From positions 13,679,501-13,743,500 of the forward strand of contig PUFA01000003.1 of NCBI GenBank assembly GCA_003508835.1: a DNA stretch of 64,000 nucleotides. Direction: 5' to 3'. Below the pieces are notes generated by a model. The model made no database searches, was not told where the DNA came from, and saw only the letters and a list, made by a program, of their open reading frames with translations. The translations under genes were made by a program, and so were the position numbers. This document shows, piece by piece, positions 21,841-34,343 of this stretch (its first letter is position 1; each line of letters begins with the position of its first letter). Source of the DNA: Eonycteris spelaea (taxonomy: Eukaryota; Chordata; Mammalia; Chiroptera; Pteropodidae).

Positions 21841-24682
21841 AGAGAAACATTTACTTTAGATGTAGGTAGACCCAGGGAACATGACGGCAACAAGGGGTGG
21901 ACATACATGTAGGGTCAAAGCATCGATGGGATGGATAGTGGGGGACAAAGTTAAAATTTGCCCCATCACTATGTTTTTTCCTATGCTAGTATTAATTACA
22001 TATAGTAAAATTCCCTTATAAAAGTATCTCTATTATGTCACCCTCTATATCATCTTCTCAAATGTTGAGTAAATCATATGTTGTGCAGTAAGAAAAAAAA
22101 AAAGTTCATTAAACTATTTTCTATTATGGAGAAACACCCTCAGTAAAGCTTAATTTATCAAATGGAGATGTAATGGCACCACATATGTGCCTGGTTAGGA
22201 AAAAAATGAAACCCATCTACCCTTAAATTTGTAAAACCAGTCCTCGCCCTCAATATGAGTCGGTAAAGTTAGAAAGGCTTTCAGTTCCGAATACAAAACA
22301 CACCATTGCATATTTCACATTCCACATTTCTATACAAACTTATTATTTATGCGTATAACATGGCTGTTGCTTTGTGACATTGGCAAATGCTTTTAAATCT
22401 TCTAAATGTTTTTTTAAATGTGTGAAATGTGTTTTTTTCAAGGATGTGAAAGTGAACTGAGGCCAAGTGGCAGTGGGAGTGTTGGCTATAAATCTACTCA
22501 ATATGTAAACATATGCATATTGAATTTTTCTTCACTAGGCCAACTATAAATTATCTACCTTGTTATATGTGTTATTTGTACTGTGCAAAGTTCACACTAC
22601 TAAGAGAATCATAACTTTTGCATTCATATTTTGTTCTGTGACATGCAAAAGTTAGTTTATTTTTTCTAAAACATAAACTAGACTTTTGAGAATACAATAT
22701 TGCCTCAGATTAAGAGCTTATTGTATAAAATACTTTGACTATTCAAGAATAAATTTTAGCATATTAAGTTGTTAATTATAAATGTACTTTGTTTTCCAAC
22801 ATGCTTATAGTATACCAAACTTTATTGTTCCTTTGATCTTCTGAATGACTGTACTAGATATGACAATTTTTCAAAATTTTAATTAAGAACTATCTATTTG
22901 CCTGTGATATATTATGTATACACTTTTCATTATACATATGTATAGAAAATGTTGAAATTTGTAATATTTAACCATTTAGTAGATAAATGTCTACTACCAT
23001 AGTTATTTGCCACTTGACTCCTTATAAAAAGAAGGAAAAAGTTCTTATTTCAGTTAAGCAGGTCTCAAAGAAGATGTCGCTTCTTAAATAAGTAAAAGGA
23101 TAAAAAATCAGTGAGGACAGCACTGTCCTTTGGAAAATGGACCTTGTCTTTAGGTTTCTGTAATCTACAACTGATTTAATAAGATTTATACTTTTTATGA
23201 TTTATGAAACACTACTTATAGTTGAGAAATAATTCAGCATTATTCTGGACAGGATATGAAGAATGAATCTTTTTAGCCTTTAAAAGAAGCTTATTCTGCT
23301 ATTCTTTTAGGCAAAGAAATAAGACTGCTAATCTTAGACACCATTCCCCTGCAGATGGTACTGGTCAGATCTAGTTCCTTTAAATGAAATGTGAATTTTA
23401 TACCTTTATTACAGTAATAGGATTGAGCTGCTGCTTATAAAACAGTATATGTTCCTCGGTAAATGGCAAACTGTTTGACTTCACTCTGGACTGCAGTACT
23501 TGACAGAAGTATTTTTTTCATAGTTGGCTATGAAAAAATAAGAAAGCCTCGAAATGTAGCAGATGCTTCCTTAACTTACCCTAGTGAAATAATTATGGGT
23601 GGTTATGAATTTGTAAGTAATGTTTTACTTCTGAAATGCCATAATTGCTTCTGGAACCATTTGAGGCATTTGAATTGTATCTGTTTTTTTAATATGGAAT
23701 TGTATTGTCATTTTATGAAGTGGCATCTTTTTGATGCATGAAAGTTCTGGCTACATTTGTTATCCATCATGAGGAAACCAGATAAGTAAATATTACAACT
23801 ATAATGCTTCTTTTTTACATGAATAAATGAAAGCCATTTTGAATCTGAAGGCAGAAACACTCTATCTGAAGATTGACAAACTGCATATTTGTTTGGTTTA
23901 AAAAAAAAAAAAACAACGGGTGTCTGGCTTCTACATTGTGTCGAAGAGAAATGTCTGTCTCCTGTATGACAGAGCCTCTGAGGATGCAGGTATTCTCTCC
24001 TTGGTGGAGGTAGGAAAGGTCAACTGAATATATACCTTAAAGAAAAAGAGCTCTCATCTATTTATTTACTGTTCAATAAAATAGGACCACACAGTCTGTC
24101 CACCTGAAACGCTGTGGCTTATCTATGTTGCTATAAACCCAAGTCCCTCTTAGTTTTCTAATTCTTTCCATAAACATTTATTGAACTTTATGCAAAATAT
24201 CATTAAGAATTAGATTGTTGTTAAGATCCTTTGAGCACTCACAACTTTTAATTATGTAATTAATCTGCCCTTAACATAATCCCCAAACATTGATCATATT
24301 GAGTAATATTTTTCCATATTTGGTTTAACCAGAAAATGAATGACCTGATTCTGATTGGCTAAAGTAGTACAAATACTCTTTGAAGAAAGAACTACCTCAT
24401 GGAAAACTAGTCAAGCAATTCAAAAGAACAACCAGATCTTAATCTTCTGATGCATGCTTGAAGTTAAAAGAAGTTTTCTAGGAGGCGAACATAAAAAATG
24501 ATTATGGCATTATATCCAGTAGAATGATTGTCTCTTATTGAGGATTGTTTAGATGATATATGAACACACATTATACAATTCAAACATTTTTGTTGGTCAG
24601 ATAAGACATGAATAAGGTAGGTGTTTGGTTACAAGGATATTTAGAATGAAGGTAACAAGTTTGAAGACAGAGACACCATGTA
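21841..24682. other. Unrecognised AT-rich sequence
   Basis: No gene or repeat family is recognised over about 2.8 kb. A 92-codon plus-strand frame at 23463-23741 has four close Trp/Cys positions but no recognisable family and no coding context. The stretch around 23430-23780 has no repeat signature and could be unique or conserved noncoding sequence. Confidence 0.4.
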
Positions 24683-24842
24683 CACCAATGCTTCTCAAAC
24701 ATGAATATGAATCTGAAACTTCAGGGGAATCTTGATAAAATCCAAACTCTGATTCAGAATTTCTAGGGTAGGAACCAAAAGTCTGCATTTCTAGCAAGCT
24801 CCCATGTGATACCAAAGATACTGGCCCATTGACCATACTTAG
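24683..24842. mobile_element. MER5-type nonautonomous hAT-Charlie transposon
   Basis: ATGCTTCTCAAACATGAAT at the left and TGACCATACTTAGG at the right are remnants of the CAGTGGTTCTCAAAC inverted ends. The interior TCTGATTCAGAATTTCTAGGG and TCTGCATTTCTAGCAAGCTCCCATGTGAT match the MER5 consensus order. The 79-codon minus frame (24597-24836) lies over it and is not a gene. Confidence 0.85.
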
Positions 24843-26859
24843 GGAAGGTAAAAGAATGTTACAAATAACTTAAGATCTAATAGATAGCATCTTCACCAAC
24901 CCTGTGAGTAGGGCAAAACAATGAGATAATAAGTAAATTTAACAAAGTAGAAACTGTGTTCCATTTTCTTTACATGGAGTTCATCTCTGTGTACTGATGA
25001 CAATATGAGATCTCTATCTTCAAATGCAATGGCAGTATTATTTTACTTTCTCTTAGGCATGACTTTATTCATTCATTCAAAAATGGGAGACAAAAAAAAT
25101 GTCATTCCCGTTTTTAAAAGAGGGATCGAAGAAGTTATTACAAGCAATAGACTAGTAAGAGTAATCTAACTTCCATACACATTCTAAAATAATTATTAAA
25201 GAGTTGACTTGTAAGTACCTAATATAAGGCAATCACAAAAGCAGAACTTCCTGAATATTTGCTGCACACAAGTCATATTCCAATAGCCTAGTTTCTCTGG
25301 CAGTAGACAAAGCAGGTCTAGATTTCTCAAGACATGCAACAGTCTCCCTCATTGAATTTAAGGACAAAACATAAATATATAAATTAAATAGAAGAAAATT
25401 TGTTTTACCAATTATTACTTGAAAAGTGATATCAAAATGGGTTGGTTAATTGATTGAAGTGCATTGGGTAGAAGTTTCTAGAATTAGACTAATGAGTTAT
25501 GTCTACTTCTTTTTATTTAACATTCTATTAACACATTAGATAATTAAAATAAAGAAAACACTGATGTCTACATTTTATATAGCATTGAGATAAGATAGCA
25601 AAGATACCAATAAGCTAAAGAGGCAAGTTATACATAAAACCTATGAAAGCACCAATAAATGCTTTTGTCTAACCATCCTTATTTTAAGGTCAACAATAAA
25701 GTTTCAATATATTAACTCATAAAACCAAAGGAATAGATTGCTGAGAGGAAGGCAAAGGTATCAGAATCTCAGAGGGGTCTCTGTCTTTTAGAAATTAAAA
25801 ATTATTCTTTATGCAGTCTAAGATATGGAGAGAGTGAGAAGAATCAAGAAGTGTTTCATCAAAGAGGTGGGCTGGAGTTTGTCCGTGTGCAGGTATTGTC
25901 AGACAGATGGACAAATGGACAAGTGGCAGTGCTTGTTTAGATTATTTAAAATTGAAAAAATAATATAATAAAGAAAGGTGTAGAATCAAAAATGTGCATG
26001 GCCTATGGAAACATGCAAAGACTATTCATGAAGAGGTTCAAAGGCTGGAGTGCAGTCAGACTAAACAGGGCAACTTGAAAAGTTATAATATTATCACATG
26101 TTTAATTTCATCTTATAGATCTTCAATTTCATTCCTCTTCATTGACCACTTTCAAAATGCAGTTAATATAAACTTTTTGAAAACTTATAACACAAATCTT
26201 TAATAAAAGAATGAGAATCTAGGTGAATAAATGGCACAGGATAATTTTTCTTCTTGAGAAGGTACAATTACTCAGTGAAACAGGATTCTTGGGAACTTTG
26301 GTCTCAGGGTCAAGGGCAAGGAAGTGGAGTCCAGGGACCCCTTGCCTCACAGTCCTGCAGACCTGGAGACCTTTGTTCCCCTGGATATACTTGCCTGCCT
26401 GAGCTTTTCGACTTAAAATTTCTCTCCACATCCTCACTGATTCCTTCTTGGCTCTCCTTAGCTAAATGCTTGGATATAACGCAAACTAGATTAGAAGAAC
26501 TGTGAATGTGTGTGAATGTGTGTCTTCAGAGTGAAGTACAGCCTCGAATTCACAGATGGCACATTAGAAAAAAGAAATATAGTAAAATGAGTAAAATATA
26601 TTCTCATTCACAATTTCCTAGAGGCCCCTTGGCTGTTAATTGAAACTTTTGTCTACTTTATTGAACAATAAAAGTGGCAGCAACTACTCCCAGGTGTCCT
26701 TCGGTATTAAAAAGAGGATAAAGGGTTCCTAGTAAAGGTGACAGAAATTAATGCGGTGAGCCTAGCTATCAAACATTCTGATATGTGAATTGCCTGATAT
26801 TTCTATAATGCTGTCTTATGATTGGAAATGTTATCGCTTCTATTGAATCAATAGAAAAT
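24843..26859. other. Unrecognised AT-rich sequence
   Basis: No gene is supported. Frames at 25994-26203, 26219-26437 and 26254-26505 overlap each other on both strands and match nothing recognised. A short (GTGTGAAT)n run lies near 26505-26525. Confidence 0.4.
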
Positions 26860-27440
26860 GTTAAACCTCCACAGAACCCCAATTACAAACTAAAGCTGGA
26901 AGGTTAACATCTGGGAGCAGCAGAGATAGAAACAATCTCTATTGTCATACCTTCTTGACAAGTAAATGTCAGAAACATAACGCCTTTGCCTGGTCTCAGC
27001 ACGGAGCACATGTAAAAGAGTGATTGTAAGGCTGCCTCAAGTCAAATCGCCTGTCATCTCAGCTTTGACATGGAATTACTTTTGTTTTATGCATCTATTA
27101 ACCTTGAACTATCAGCATTTGTTTTAATGTTCCAGGCTGAAGTGACCTAAATGTTCTTCTCTCGTGCAGAAGGAATCTGTGAGAGGAGAGAGCGTGTGGC
27201 CTGAGCTGGGGCTGGTCTTTATGGAAAGGCAGAGTGACTGAGACCAAAAGGACCACCTCTGTCCCAAATGGCAATGCTCTGCTTCGAAGTGCACCATTAG
27301 AAGGGCATTCTTTTGTGTTTTAAACAGTTGCCCTTTCCCTAAGAGTCTCCTGTGAAAATGTAAAGATCACACATCATGGAGAAGATCCTATATAATAATC
27401 GATGACACAGTTATCACATAATCTATTTAGAAGAAGTCCT
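26860..27440. promoter_or_regulatory. Candidate noncoding regulatory stretch
   Basis: Repeat-free sequence with higher GC than its surroundings and several clear factor-like motifs: an inverted SOX-type pair (ACAAT-4 bp-ATTGT at 26932-26945), TTATGCAT (27088-27095), CCATTAG, and ATCGATGA. No open frame uses it. It resembles a tissue enhancer in texture only. Conservation and activity are untested. Confidence 0.3.
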
Positions 27441-27730
27441 TGACACCGTCAGGAGGGGAGAGGCAGAGGGAAAAGATGACTTCTGATTTTCACTGTGGAA
27501 CATAATGCAGAGAGAAATTAAGTAACTTGACTTTGACCTGGATCCTGATGTCTTCCCATTTTGCAGCACTTTTCACTTTTGCTAAACCTTATTAAATGCT
27601 CTACATCTTCTGTATTATCTTGGCTATTATCATTTAAAGAATATGTATCTCAGCTTGCTTTTAACATTGTACTAGTAAGGAAAGATGGGCAGTTTTGTGA
27701 CTGGCTCCTCACTTTCTATTCTGTTCTGGT

Positions 27731-27740
27731 AGTGTGTGTG

Positions 27741-27774
<34 letters not shown>
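27731..27774 (+). repeat. (GT)n microsatellite
   Basis: About 44 bases of GT with one T insertion. The 100-codon frame across it (27561-27863) reads Cys-Val repeats and is spurious. Confidence 0.97.
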
Positions 27775-27777
<3 letters not shown>

Positions 27778-28359
27778 AAATCCTGAGGCAACTTCAGTTT
27801 TATCTGACTCATTGTCTCAAATTATTAAGTAATTATTTTTCTTGTACTTTTTATCCAGCATGAGATACCTGAGTCTGGGCTTTAGAAATACTACTTTGCC
27901 TTTTATCCAATACTCCAGGTACCCAAAAGTATACATTGGACATATTTTGCTCAAATCTTGTCAGAGATATACTTGTTCTTTTTGAGTTCCAACTTTTTTA
28001 CTTGGACTTCCGGGATGGATGCAACCTAGTTTTCCCAGGGATAGAGTAACTCAGTAGAAGGTTTTATCTGAATTAACGTCTATTTTTGACACATGAACTC
28101 TTTATAACAATCAGAAAACTTCAGAGTCTGTCTGCAGTCCCACTAATGCTTCATTAAGCCCAACTGTCTGCCTCTGTGAAATCTTGAATTCTCAACTCAT
28201 TTGCAAAAAGAGGAGATTAACATACTTTGCCTTTACTGGTTCAGGATCCCAGTTCTATTCAGTTCCTGAAGTTTTCCTTCAGGACTCACAGCGGCAGCTT
28301 CCCTGTTCCCATCGACCAAGAACTCAGAGCCCTGGGTGCACGTAATCATGCTCTTAAAT

Positions 28360-28610
28360 AGCAAGCATTTATATGGCATGTGCTATGTACCAGCCACTGT
28401 TATCAGCACTGAACACCTTTACTTCAAGGACTTTCCATAATATTTTACGATATAGAAAGTTTCATATTCCCCATTTTATAGATGAAAAAACTGAAGCACA
28501 GAGATGTAAAGCTCAGAGTCTTAGAGTTAATAAGTAGCAGCAGCTATAATTGAACTCAGTCTTCTCCAAAACCTATAATTTTAATACCCTACTACGTAAT
28601 CACCTGTTAG
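28360..28610 (-). mobile_element. MIR SINE, antisense
   Basis: AGCAAGCATTTATATGGCATG, TGTACCAGCCACTGTTATCAG, CCCCATTTTATAGATGAAAAAACTGAAGCACAGAGA and TAATTGAACTCAGTCTTC are the reverse of the whole MIR, including the tRNA box-B derived part. Near full length. Confidence 0.9.
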
Positions 28611-28644
28611 TCACCTAAAGAGATACAAGTTTAAAAAAAAAAAA

Positions 28645-28805
28645 AGAATGAAGCATTTATTGAACATCTATTATAAACTAGGTACTGCAAGGATTTTATA
28701 TAAATATTTTATTTAATGCTCACAAAAATCCTATTTTACAAAGACCTATCTTACACGGTTACAAAACTCTGATTCCAAAGTCCAAGTTCGTTTCAATCTA
28801 GGTGA
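28645..28805 (-). mobile_element. MIR SINE, antisense, second copy
   Basis: GAAGCATTTATTGAACATC, AAACTAGGTACTGCAAGG, TTATTTAATGCTCACAAAAATCC and TTCCAAAGTCCAAGTTCG follow the antisense MIR order. Lies 35 bases from another MIR in the same orientation. They are separate insertions, judging by the A-rich joint (28632-28645). Confidence 0.75.
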
Positions 28806-30019
28806 AGAGGCAATATATTAATATAGATAAAAATACACTTGATGGTGTAGTCAATAATTTCACTGTATTAGAGAAATTATTTGCTAAAGTAATTTAGGGT
28901 TTTCATTCTAAAAACTGGAAGATTAAGCAAAGCCATATAGCTTTTTCCAGTGAGACCTGGACAACAAGCAAGGTTATTGCTAACTCTGTCAGACATTTCC
29001 CTGTAACCTTTTCCCTTACCAGGATCATATCATCACTTTAACAAGCCTCTTTGCCAAGAGTGACTAATTTTATAGCATAGATGAGCACTGCATGAACAGA
29101 TAAGGAAGTTTTTAAGACAACAGCTTTGAAAAACATAGCATCTCAAAATCAAATTAGATGCATATTTAGTGAGCTCAACTTTATAAAAACAGATTTCAGT
29201 GTTCATGGTGTGGCTGTACAGTTTAGTCTTGAGTGCCCTATAACTAGACCCCACACTTATATCTCTATATTTCTTTCTTTTCTTTGTGAGAACACCAGAT
29301 TTTGTAAACCATTTCAGATTTCTTCAATTTTTAAAGCAAGGTGGCTGACACCAATCTTTATTGAACCACAGCAACATAAAAATCAAATTGTAGTAATTTG
29401 TTTTCTATGAGCAACTATAAAAATACTATCAGCCTGGAAAAGTACTGTCTTGGTGAAATAATGGCTGTGGCCCAGAAATAAGTAGCACTCATTTGGCAAA
29501 ATTCTCCTTAAAGTTAGTAAAAGTTTACATTGAAGGAACTAAAGAATTAGATCTGATCATGACAATATTTTTCTGTTCCAAGCCAGAGGATATTTAGGAA
29601 GATGTGTACTGCAAGAGTGATCAGATGAGTGTATCTATCACCACATAAAGTTTTTTTAGCACATTATGACAGGGCTAAATGTAAAAAGACACAGTGTTAC
29701 TCATATCACAAAGTTCTAATTCACGTTTATGTGGGCAGTCTTGCAAACCAAATTGCTTATTTTATTTGTTATATTCATGGGTCTTAGGATCAAAGAACTC
29801 TAAGTCTCGTAGGCAAGTTTATGAAAACCCAGAATTCCACAAAGTTTGAAGAGAAATATTTCCTGTGGAGGTCACACTGAAATAAGAGCATTGCTCATTT
29901 ATGTTCTCTCTTCTATTTAATTCGAAAAGAGCACTGATGATTGTGAGGTACCGTCAAATGATTGAGTTGAATCCATCAAATTTGTGTTAAAGTTGTATAA
30001 AATATATGCAAGTAAGTTG
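28806..30019. other. Unrecognised AT-rich sequence
   Basis: Frames at 29033-29254 and 29126-29410 are on opposite strands over the same bases, and neither shows a known domain. No repeat family is assigned. Confidence 0.4.
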
Positions 30020-30113
30020 TGTAAAATATATATACATATGCACATATATGCATATATGTGTGTATTTGTGTGTGTGTGTATAGGTAGATAGACAGACGGA
30101 TGGATAGACAGAC
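30020..30113 (+). repeat. Mixed TA/CA/TG and (GATA)(GACA) simple repeat
   Basis: ATATATATACATATGCACAT passes into TGTGTGTGTG and then AGGTAGATAGACAGACGG units. The minus-strand frame at 29976-30170 is created by it. Confidence 0.9.
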
Positions 30114-30411
30114 ACCATGAGAAATAAACAGATGGAGAGACAGAGACTCAGTCAATGACTTTATTGACATATATCTAGCATGTTACAAGGCTCAGTGGAT
30201 AGGAAATATAGGAAAGCTAACCACTTAGACTCAACTCCCCACAAAACTTGCTTTTTAATTAGGACACAATTCCATGCTCATGGAACAATCAGAAAACATT
30301 ACAAAATAATACATACTACATAATATATTTAGTGGCACAGATTTACTATTTTAGAAATTCATTAAAAGTGGCTGATCCAAAACCTTGGAAAAAAGAAAGA
30401 GCTATATGGCA

Positions 30412-30439
30412 TAAAAAGTAATTACATAAAAAGTAATTA
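30412..30439 (+). repeat. 14-bp tandem duplication
   Basis: ATAAAAAGTAATTAC occurs twice back to back. Confidence 0.85.
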
Positions 30440-30454
30440 CTTTACCGTAATTGA

Positions 30455-30570
30455 CTCATTCATTTAATAAGACAATATTTATTAGTAACTACTGCGAAAG
30501 GTGATGAAGATTAAAATAATGAACACAGCATAATCTCTTCCCTCAAAGAGCTTACAATGTAGTGGAGGAG
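30455..30570 (-). mobile_element. L2 LINE 3' end, antisense
   Basis: CATTCATTTAATAAGACAATATTTATTAG, TGAACACAGCATAATCTCTTCCCTCAAAGAGCTTACA match the reverse of the L2 terminus ('attcaacaaatatttattga ... ccctgccctcatggagcttaca'). Confidence 0.75.
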
Positions 30571-31319
30571 AAAAACAAGAAAAAAGCATCCAGTGTTCAA
30601 TACATTTATATTATCATAAGCACAGATTTCTGTATGTATCATTCAATTTATAAACAAACTTTCTACCAGCTATATCTGCTCTCCACGTAGACATTGTTTA
30701 CAAGGAAAAAAGCAACAACAATACAAGAATACAGTAAAATGAAGACCCAGGAGGATAGGAAATTTGCAGTGTCACTTCTACTATGAGACCTCCAGCCTTC
30801 ATGGGATGACTTCATGCAAAAGATTTAGGGTAGAATGAAATTCTGTATCACAAGCAACAAAAACAGCAAAAATAATTCTTAAAGTAGTGCCTTGATTATC
30901 AAGATATGACATATTGGGCACAGCAATATAACACCCAAGAAATGAATGACTGGATAAATAAAAAAATAAATAAGGAATAATGCTATAGTGTTTCTCTCCT
31001 TAAAGATAAAGTCTCATTAATAGTTAATGTTACTGAGGTTCATTCCTTAATAAGTTATGTATTGCCTTTTCTTTTACTCTTCTTTCATTTTCAATCTCTC
31101 ATACTGTAATTTAAACATCTTATTTATTTATTTTTGTTTTCTCTAAGCACTTTGAGGACAAGTTTGATTTTATACCTCATATTCAGGCCATAAATAAAAC
31201 AATGCATATAATAATGGCAACTCATCTCCTAAGGAAACACACACAAAGGTACTTCGATATATCAAAGATTAAGATAGACATAGGTATGAAACCTATTTTC
31301 ACCAAGCACAAAACTATGA

Positions 31320-31420
31320 CTGTGGCTAAGAGATGATATAAACCTCAGTTTTTCATGTTAAATGAGGGGTATAATAGCTACCCAATAAGGATTTTATGAG
31401 TATTACTTAGAAGTATGTCT
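31320..31420 (+). mobile_element. MIR SINE fragment
   Basis: ATATAAACCTCAGTTTTTCATG, TTAAATGAGGGGTATAATAGCTACCC, then AAGGATTTTATGAGTATTA follow the MIR core in sense. Confidence 0.65.
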
Positions 31421-31939
31421 GTAAAAAAACAAGAAAAAATGCTTTGCCCGAGTAATGCGAGACCTCTTTTTTCAGTATCCCACAGGCTCATACACATATG
31501 CAACAAAAGAGATGTCGCAATCAGGGTCACCACCTACTGACACACATGCTGTGGAGCGCTCAATCCAGGGGTGTGATACACCTAGAACACAAACTGAGAT
31601 GCCTTCTGGAATTGTGAAAAGACTCCAAATAGGGTCTGCTGTATTCTAAATTATCAAAATCAGCAATGGTCATTAATTCTATTTAAATGACGGAACTGGG
31701 ATTTGGTCTAGTGTTATAAATAAATATCAATCTGGCACATTTTCATTTATAAATGGTCCATTGATGGTAAATCATATACCATGTGTTATATTAATGCTAT
31801 GTGCTAAAGTAATTTAGAACAAAGCATCCATTTTAATGAGGTAGTTCTACACGTGGTCAATTTTTAATAAATTCCTTTCTCTTCTATCCCTTTGGCAATT
31901 ACACAAAAACAATCTCTCTGCACTTTATCTTTTACTATA

Positions 31940-32165
31940 TTCTCATTATTCTTAAACATGTTATATGTATTCTTTTCTCCACACTTTTCTATGTGCCACT
32001 CTCCTGACTGGTACATTCTCCCATGTTGTCTCTGCTTTTCTGAACTCCTTCAGGCTTTCAAATACCAGCTCATTTCCAAATTCCAGTTTCATTGGGGTAC
32101 CTTCTTCGTTCTACTCCCACAAAGCTGATCTTTCCCTGAGCAGTTTCAGAAGTCAACATCATTCT
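31940..32165 (+). mobile_element. L2 LINE 3' fragment
   Basis: CTGACTGGTACATTCTCCC (the 'cctggaacgttcttccc' segment), AACTCCTTCAGGCTTTCAAATACCAGCTCATTTCC (the 'ccttcaggtctcagctcaaatgtc' segment) and ACAAAGCTGATCTTTCCCTGA are in L2 order. Frames at 31892-32128 and 31965-32303 overlap it and are spurious. Confidence 0.6.
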
Positions 32166-34319
32166 TATTTAGTTCTTAACAACTCAAGGCAGCCCATTTG
32201 TTTTATATATATATATATTTGGTTATCCAATTTTATATCTGTTATGACTTGCTTTACAAATGGAACACAAATACAGTTAGAGCACTCTAATATTTCTAAT
32301 TAATATTTTATTTCTCTCAAGAGTTCCTAACAGGATTTTTTTTCCCTTTTGGAGACTCAGCCACCCTGCCTCCCCATAACTTAAGCCTAGGGGTGGAAAA
32401 GGGAGTAAGTCTAGTAAGACTACCTCTAACATAGCTTATTGCCATCATATATAATGTGACTGATAAAGAGTGACCATTTACAGCTGGTCTTGAATCAATA
32501 CCTCCCTGAATGTTTTAGATTCCTGTGTGGGCAGTGGGATTCTTTAAGGAAAAAGAACTTCATTCCTTCAGCATTAAGTTCCATTAATAAGGTACCATAG
32601 CTGGAGTCCTTGTATATTAAATGCAGTTGTATACTCTCTTGTGTTCTATTACAATGGTCACAAAATAATGGATCACTCTTAACTACTCTGATTGACTACA
32701 TATGCTGAAACATTTTGTATATTTAAAGGGCTGGCTCAAAGATAACCCAGTTTCAGACACTTGCCTTACTGGAACCAGCTCTCCTCCCAGTGTCTCCTGC
32801 AGCTTTACCTTAAACCTATATCTAGGATTAACCTGTTTTCAGGGCAATTTACATCAGAGAGTTCCATTGTCTTTTCCTTCTCCTGGTCTTTGGAAAATGT
32901 AATTCTGCTCACTGGCTAGGTCTACTTCAAATCTTGGGCATCAGGAGTCAACACTCTTCACTTCTAGATCTTTAGAAAAATTAAACTCTTTAAGCAACAT
33001 TATTCCACCTTTTTTGCAAGGCTCAGTTTCGTTTACCATTAGTCTTTAGTGAGTGACAAACTCGGTGGAGTCACAAAACTTTCTGTTAAGACATAATCTT
33101 TAAACAGTGGAAGCCTACTCATTCTACAGTAAAAAATCTGATTAATCACAAAATCTTTCCTTAGGCATAGTATATTAGCTTCTTTACATTAAAATAAAAG
33201 CAAAAAGAGAGCTGGAAAATAAAAACAACAAAAGAAAGAAAACATATATCTTGCCTGTATAACCAAAGCCATGTATCTTACTTAGCTCCTTTGTATCTCC
33301 AGAAACTACCACAAAAATTTTCACATAATACTCTATTATTAGAATATCAAAGCATATGATCATTAAAATTATGTATGGGAGGAAACTTAAAGACAGATAA
33401 TTTGAAATGAGACTTGAGTTGTGAAGCCCAAGGCCATCACACTAGTTTGTGCCGATGCAGCAAACATATTTGATTGTAATAATATCTAATTTATATACTA
33501 TTTGCTAACTATGAGGAAACCTCAAGGATGAGAACCTGACATCAACTCCTCTTAACTTTCCCGTAGTAGTTTATCCAAGTACATACATAGTGGACATATA
33601 GTGATTATTTCACAAGTTGATGTTAAAAGAATGGAGAAAAAATGTAATCTTATATGTTGTTCTATTCCTTTCTATACAATTTCTACATGTCATCTTGAAG
33701 ATACGGACTGGGCTTAAAACAAAATATTACAACTTGATTATAGGGATCAGACTTTGTTAAATTATTTCTTACCCTTTGAATATTTAGATGAAGTGAAAAC
33801 ATTAGTGATAAGCAGAAAAAATTATGACATCTAAAATTTATTTTCTATTTATTGTTTTCACATTTATTGCCATTTTTAATGAATGTAATTATTTTTAAAT
33901 AGGTTATACTATTTCCATAGGCATCATTGTTGAATTGCAGGAAAAACAGCTAACATCATTCAAGAATGGCTCCGGGTATAAATGAAGTTAGGAAAAATAT
34001 GCCGTTGGTCATCTTTCAATCTTGCCTTTTTACATTTTTTTGATCCTGCCAGAAATATCCCTTTGTCCACACCTAGTGCCTGTTTAATGCTTATTGGCTG
34101 CCTGAAAACTAGTTCAGCACTCAGTAATGCCATCCACCTGAACAAGATCTCTTCGCTGTGGGGCATCTGAGGTGAGGTTCACAGCAGTGTGTGAGTGAAC
34201 CTGAAGCTAAAACAGAACCACCTGTCCCACTGGCCTGCCGAACCAGAAATTGGACATTCAGAGTTTTCTCCATTGAAAACTCTCATTATATGTATGTGTA
34301 TATATTTGTCTCCAGATTC
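32166..34319. other. Unrecognised AT-rich sequence
   Basis: No gene is supported. The opposed frames at 33960-34166 and 33982-34170 are shadows of each other with no recognised product. Confidence 0.4.
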
Positions 34320-34343
34320 TTTTTTTTTTTTTTTTTTTTTTTT
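34320..34343 (+). repeat. T24 homopolymer
   Basis: A run of 24 T. It could be the A-tail of a minus-strand retroposed sequence lying to its right (34344 onward), but no known transcript or SINE body is recognised there and no target duplication is clear. Confidence 0.8.

Noticed and set aside
23463..23741. 92-codon plus-strand frame in apparently unique sequence
   Set aside because: No recognisable family, no conserved motif and no transcript context. The frame could be chance.
27561..27863. 100-codon frame with Cys-Val repeats
   Set aside because: It is produced by the (GT)n microsatellite. The rest has no domain.
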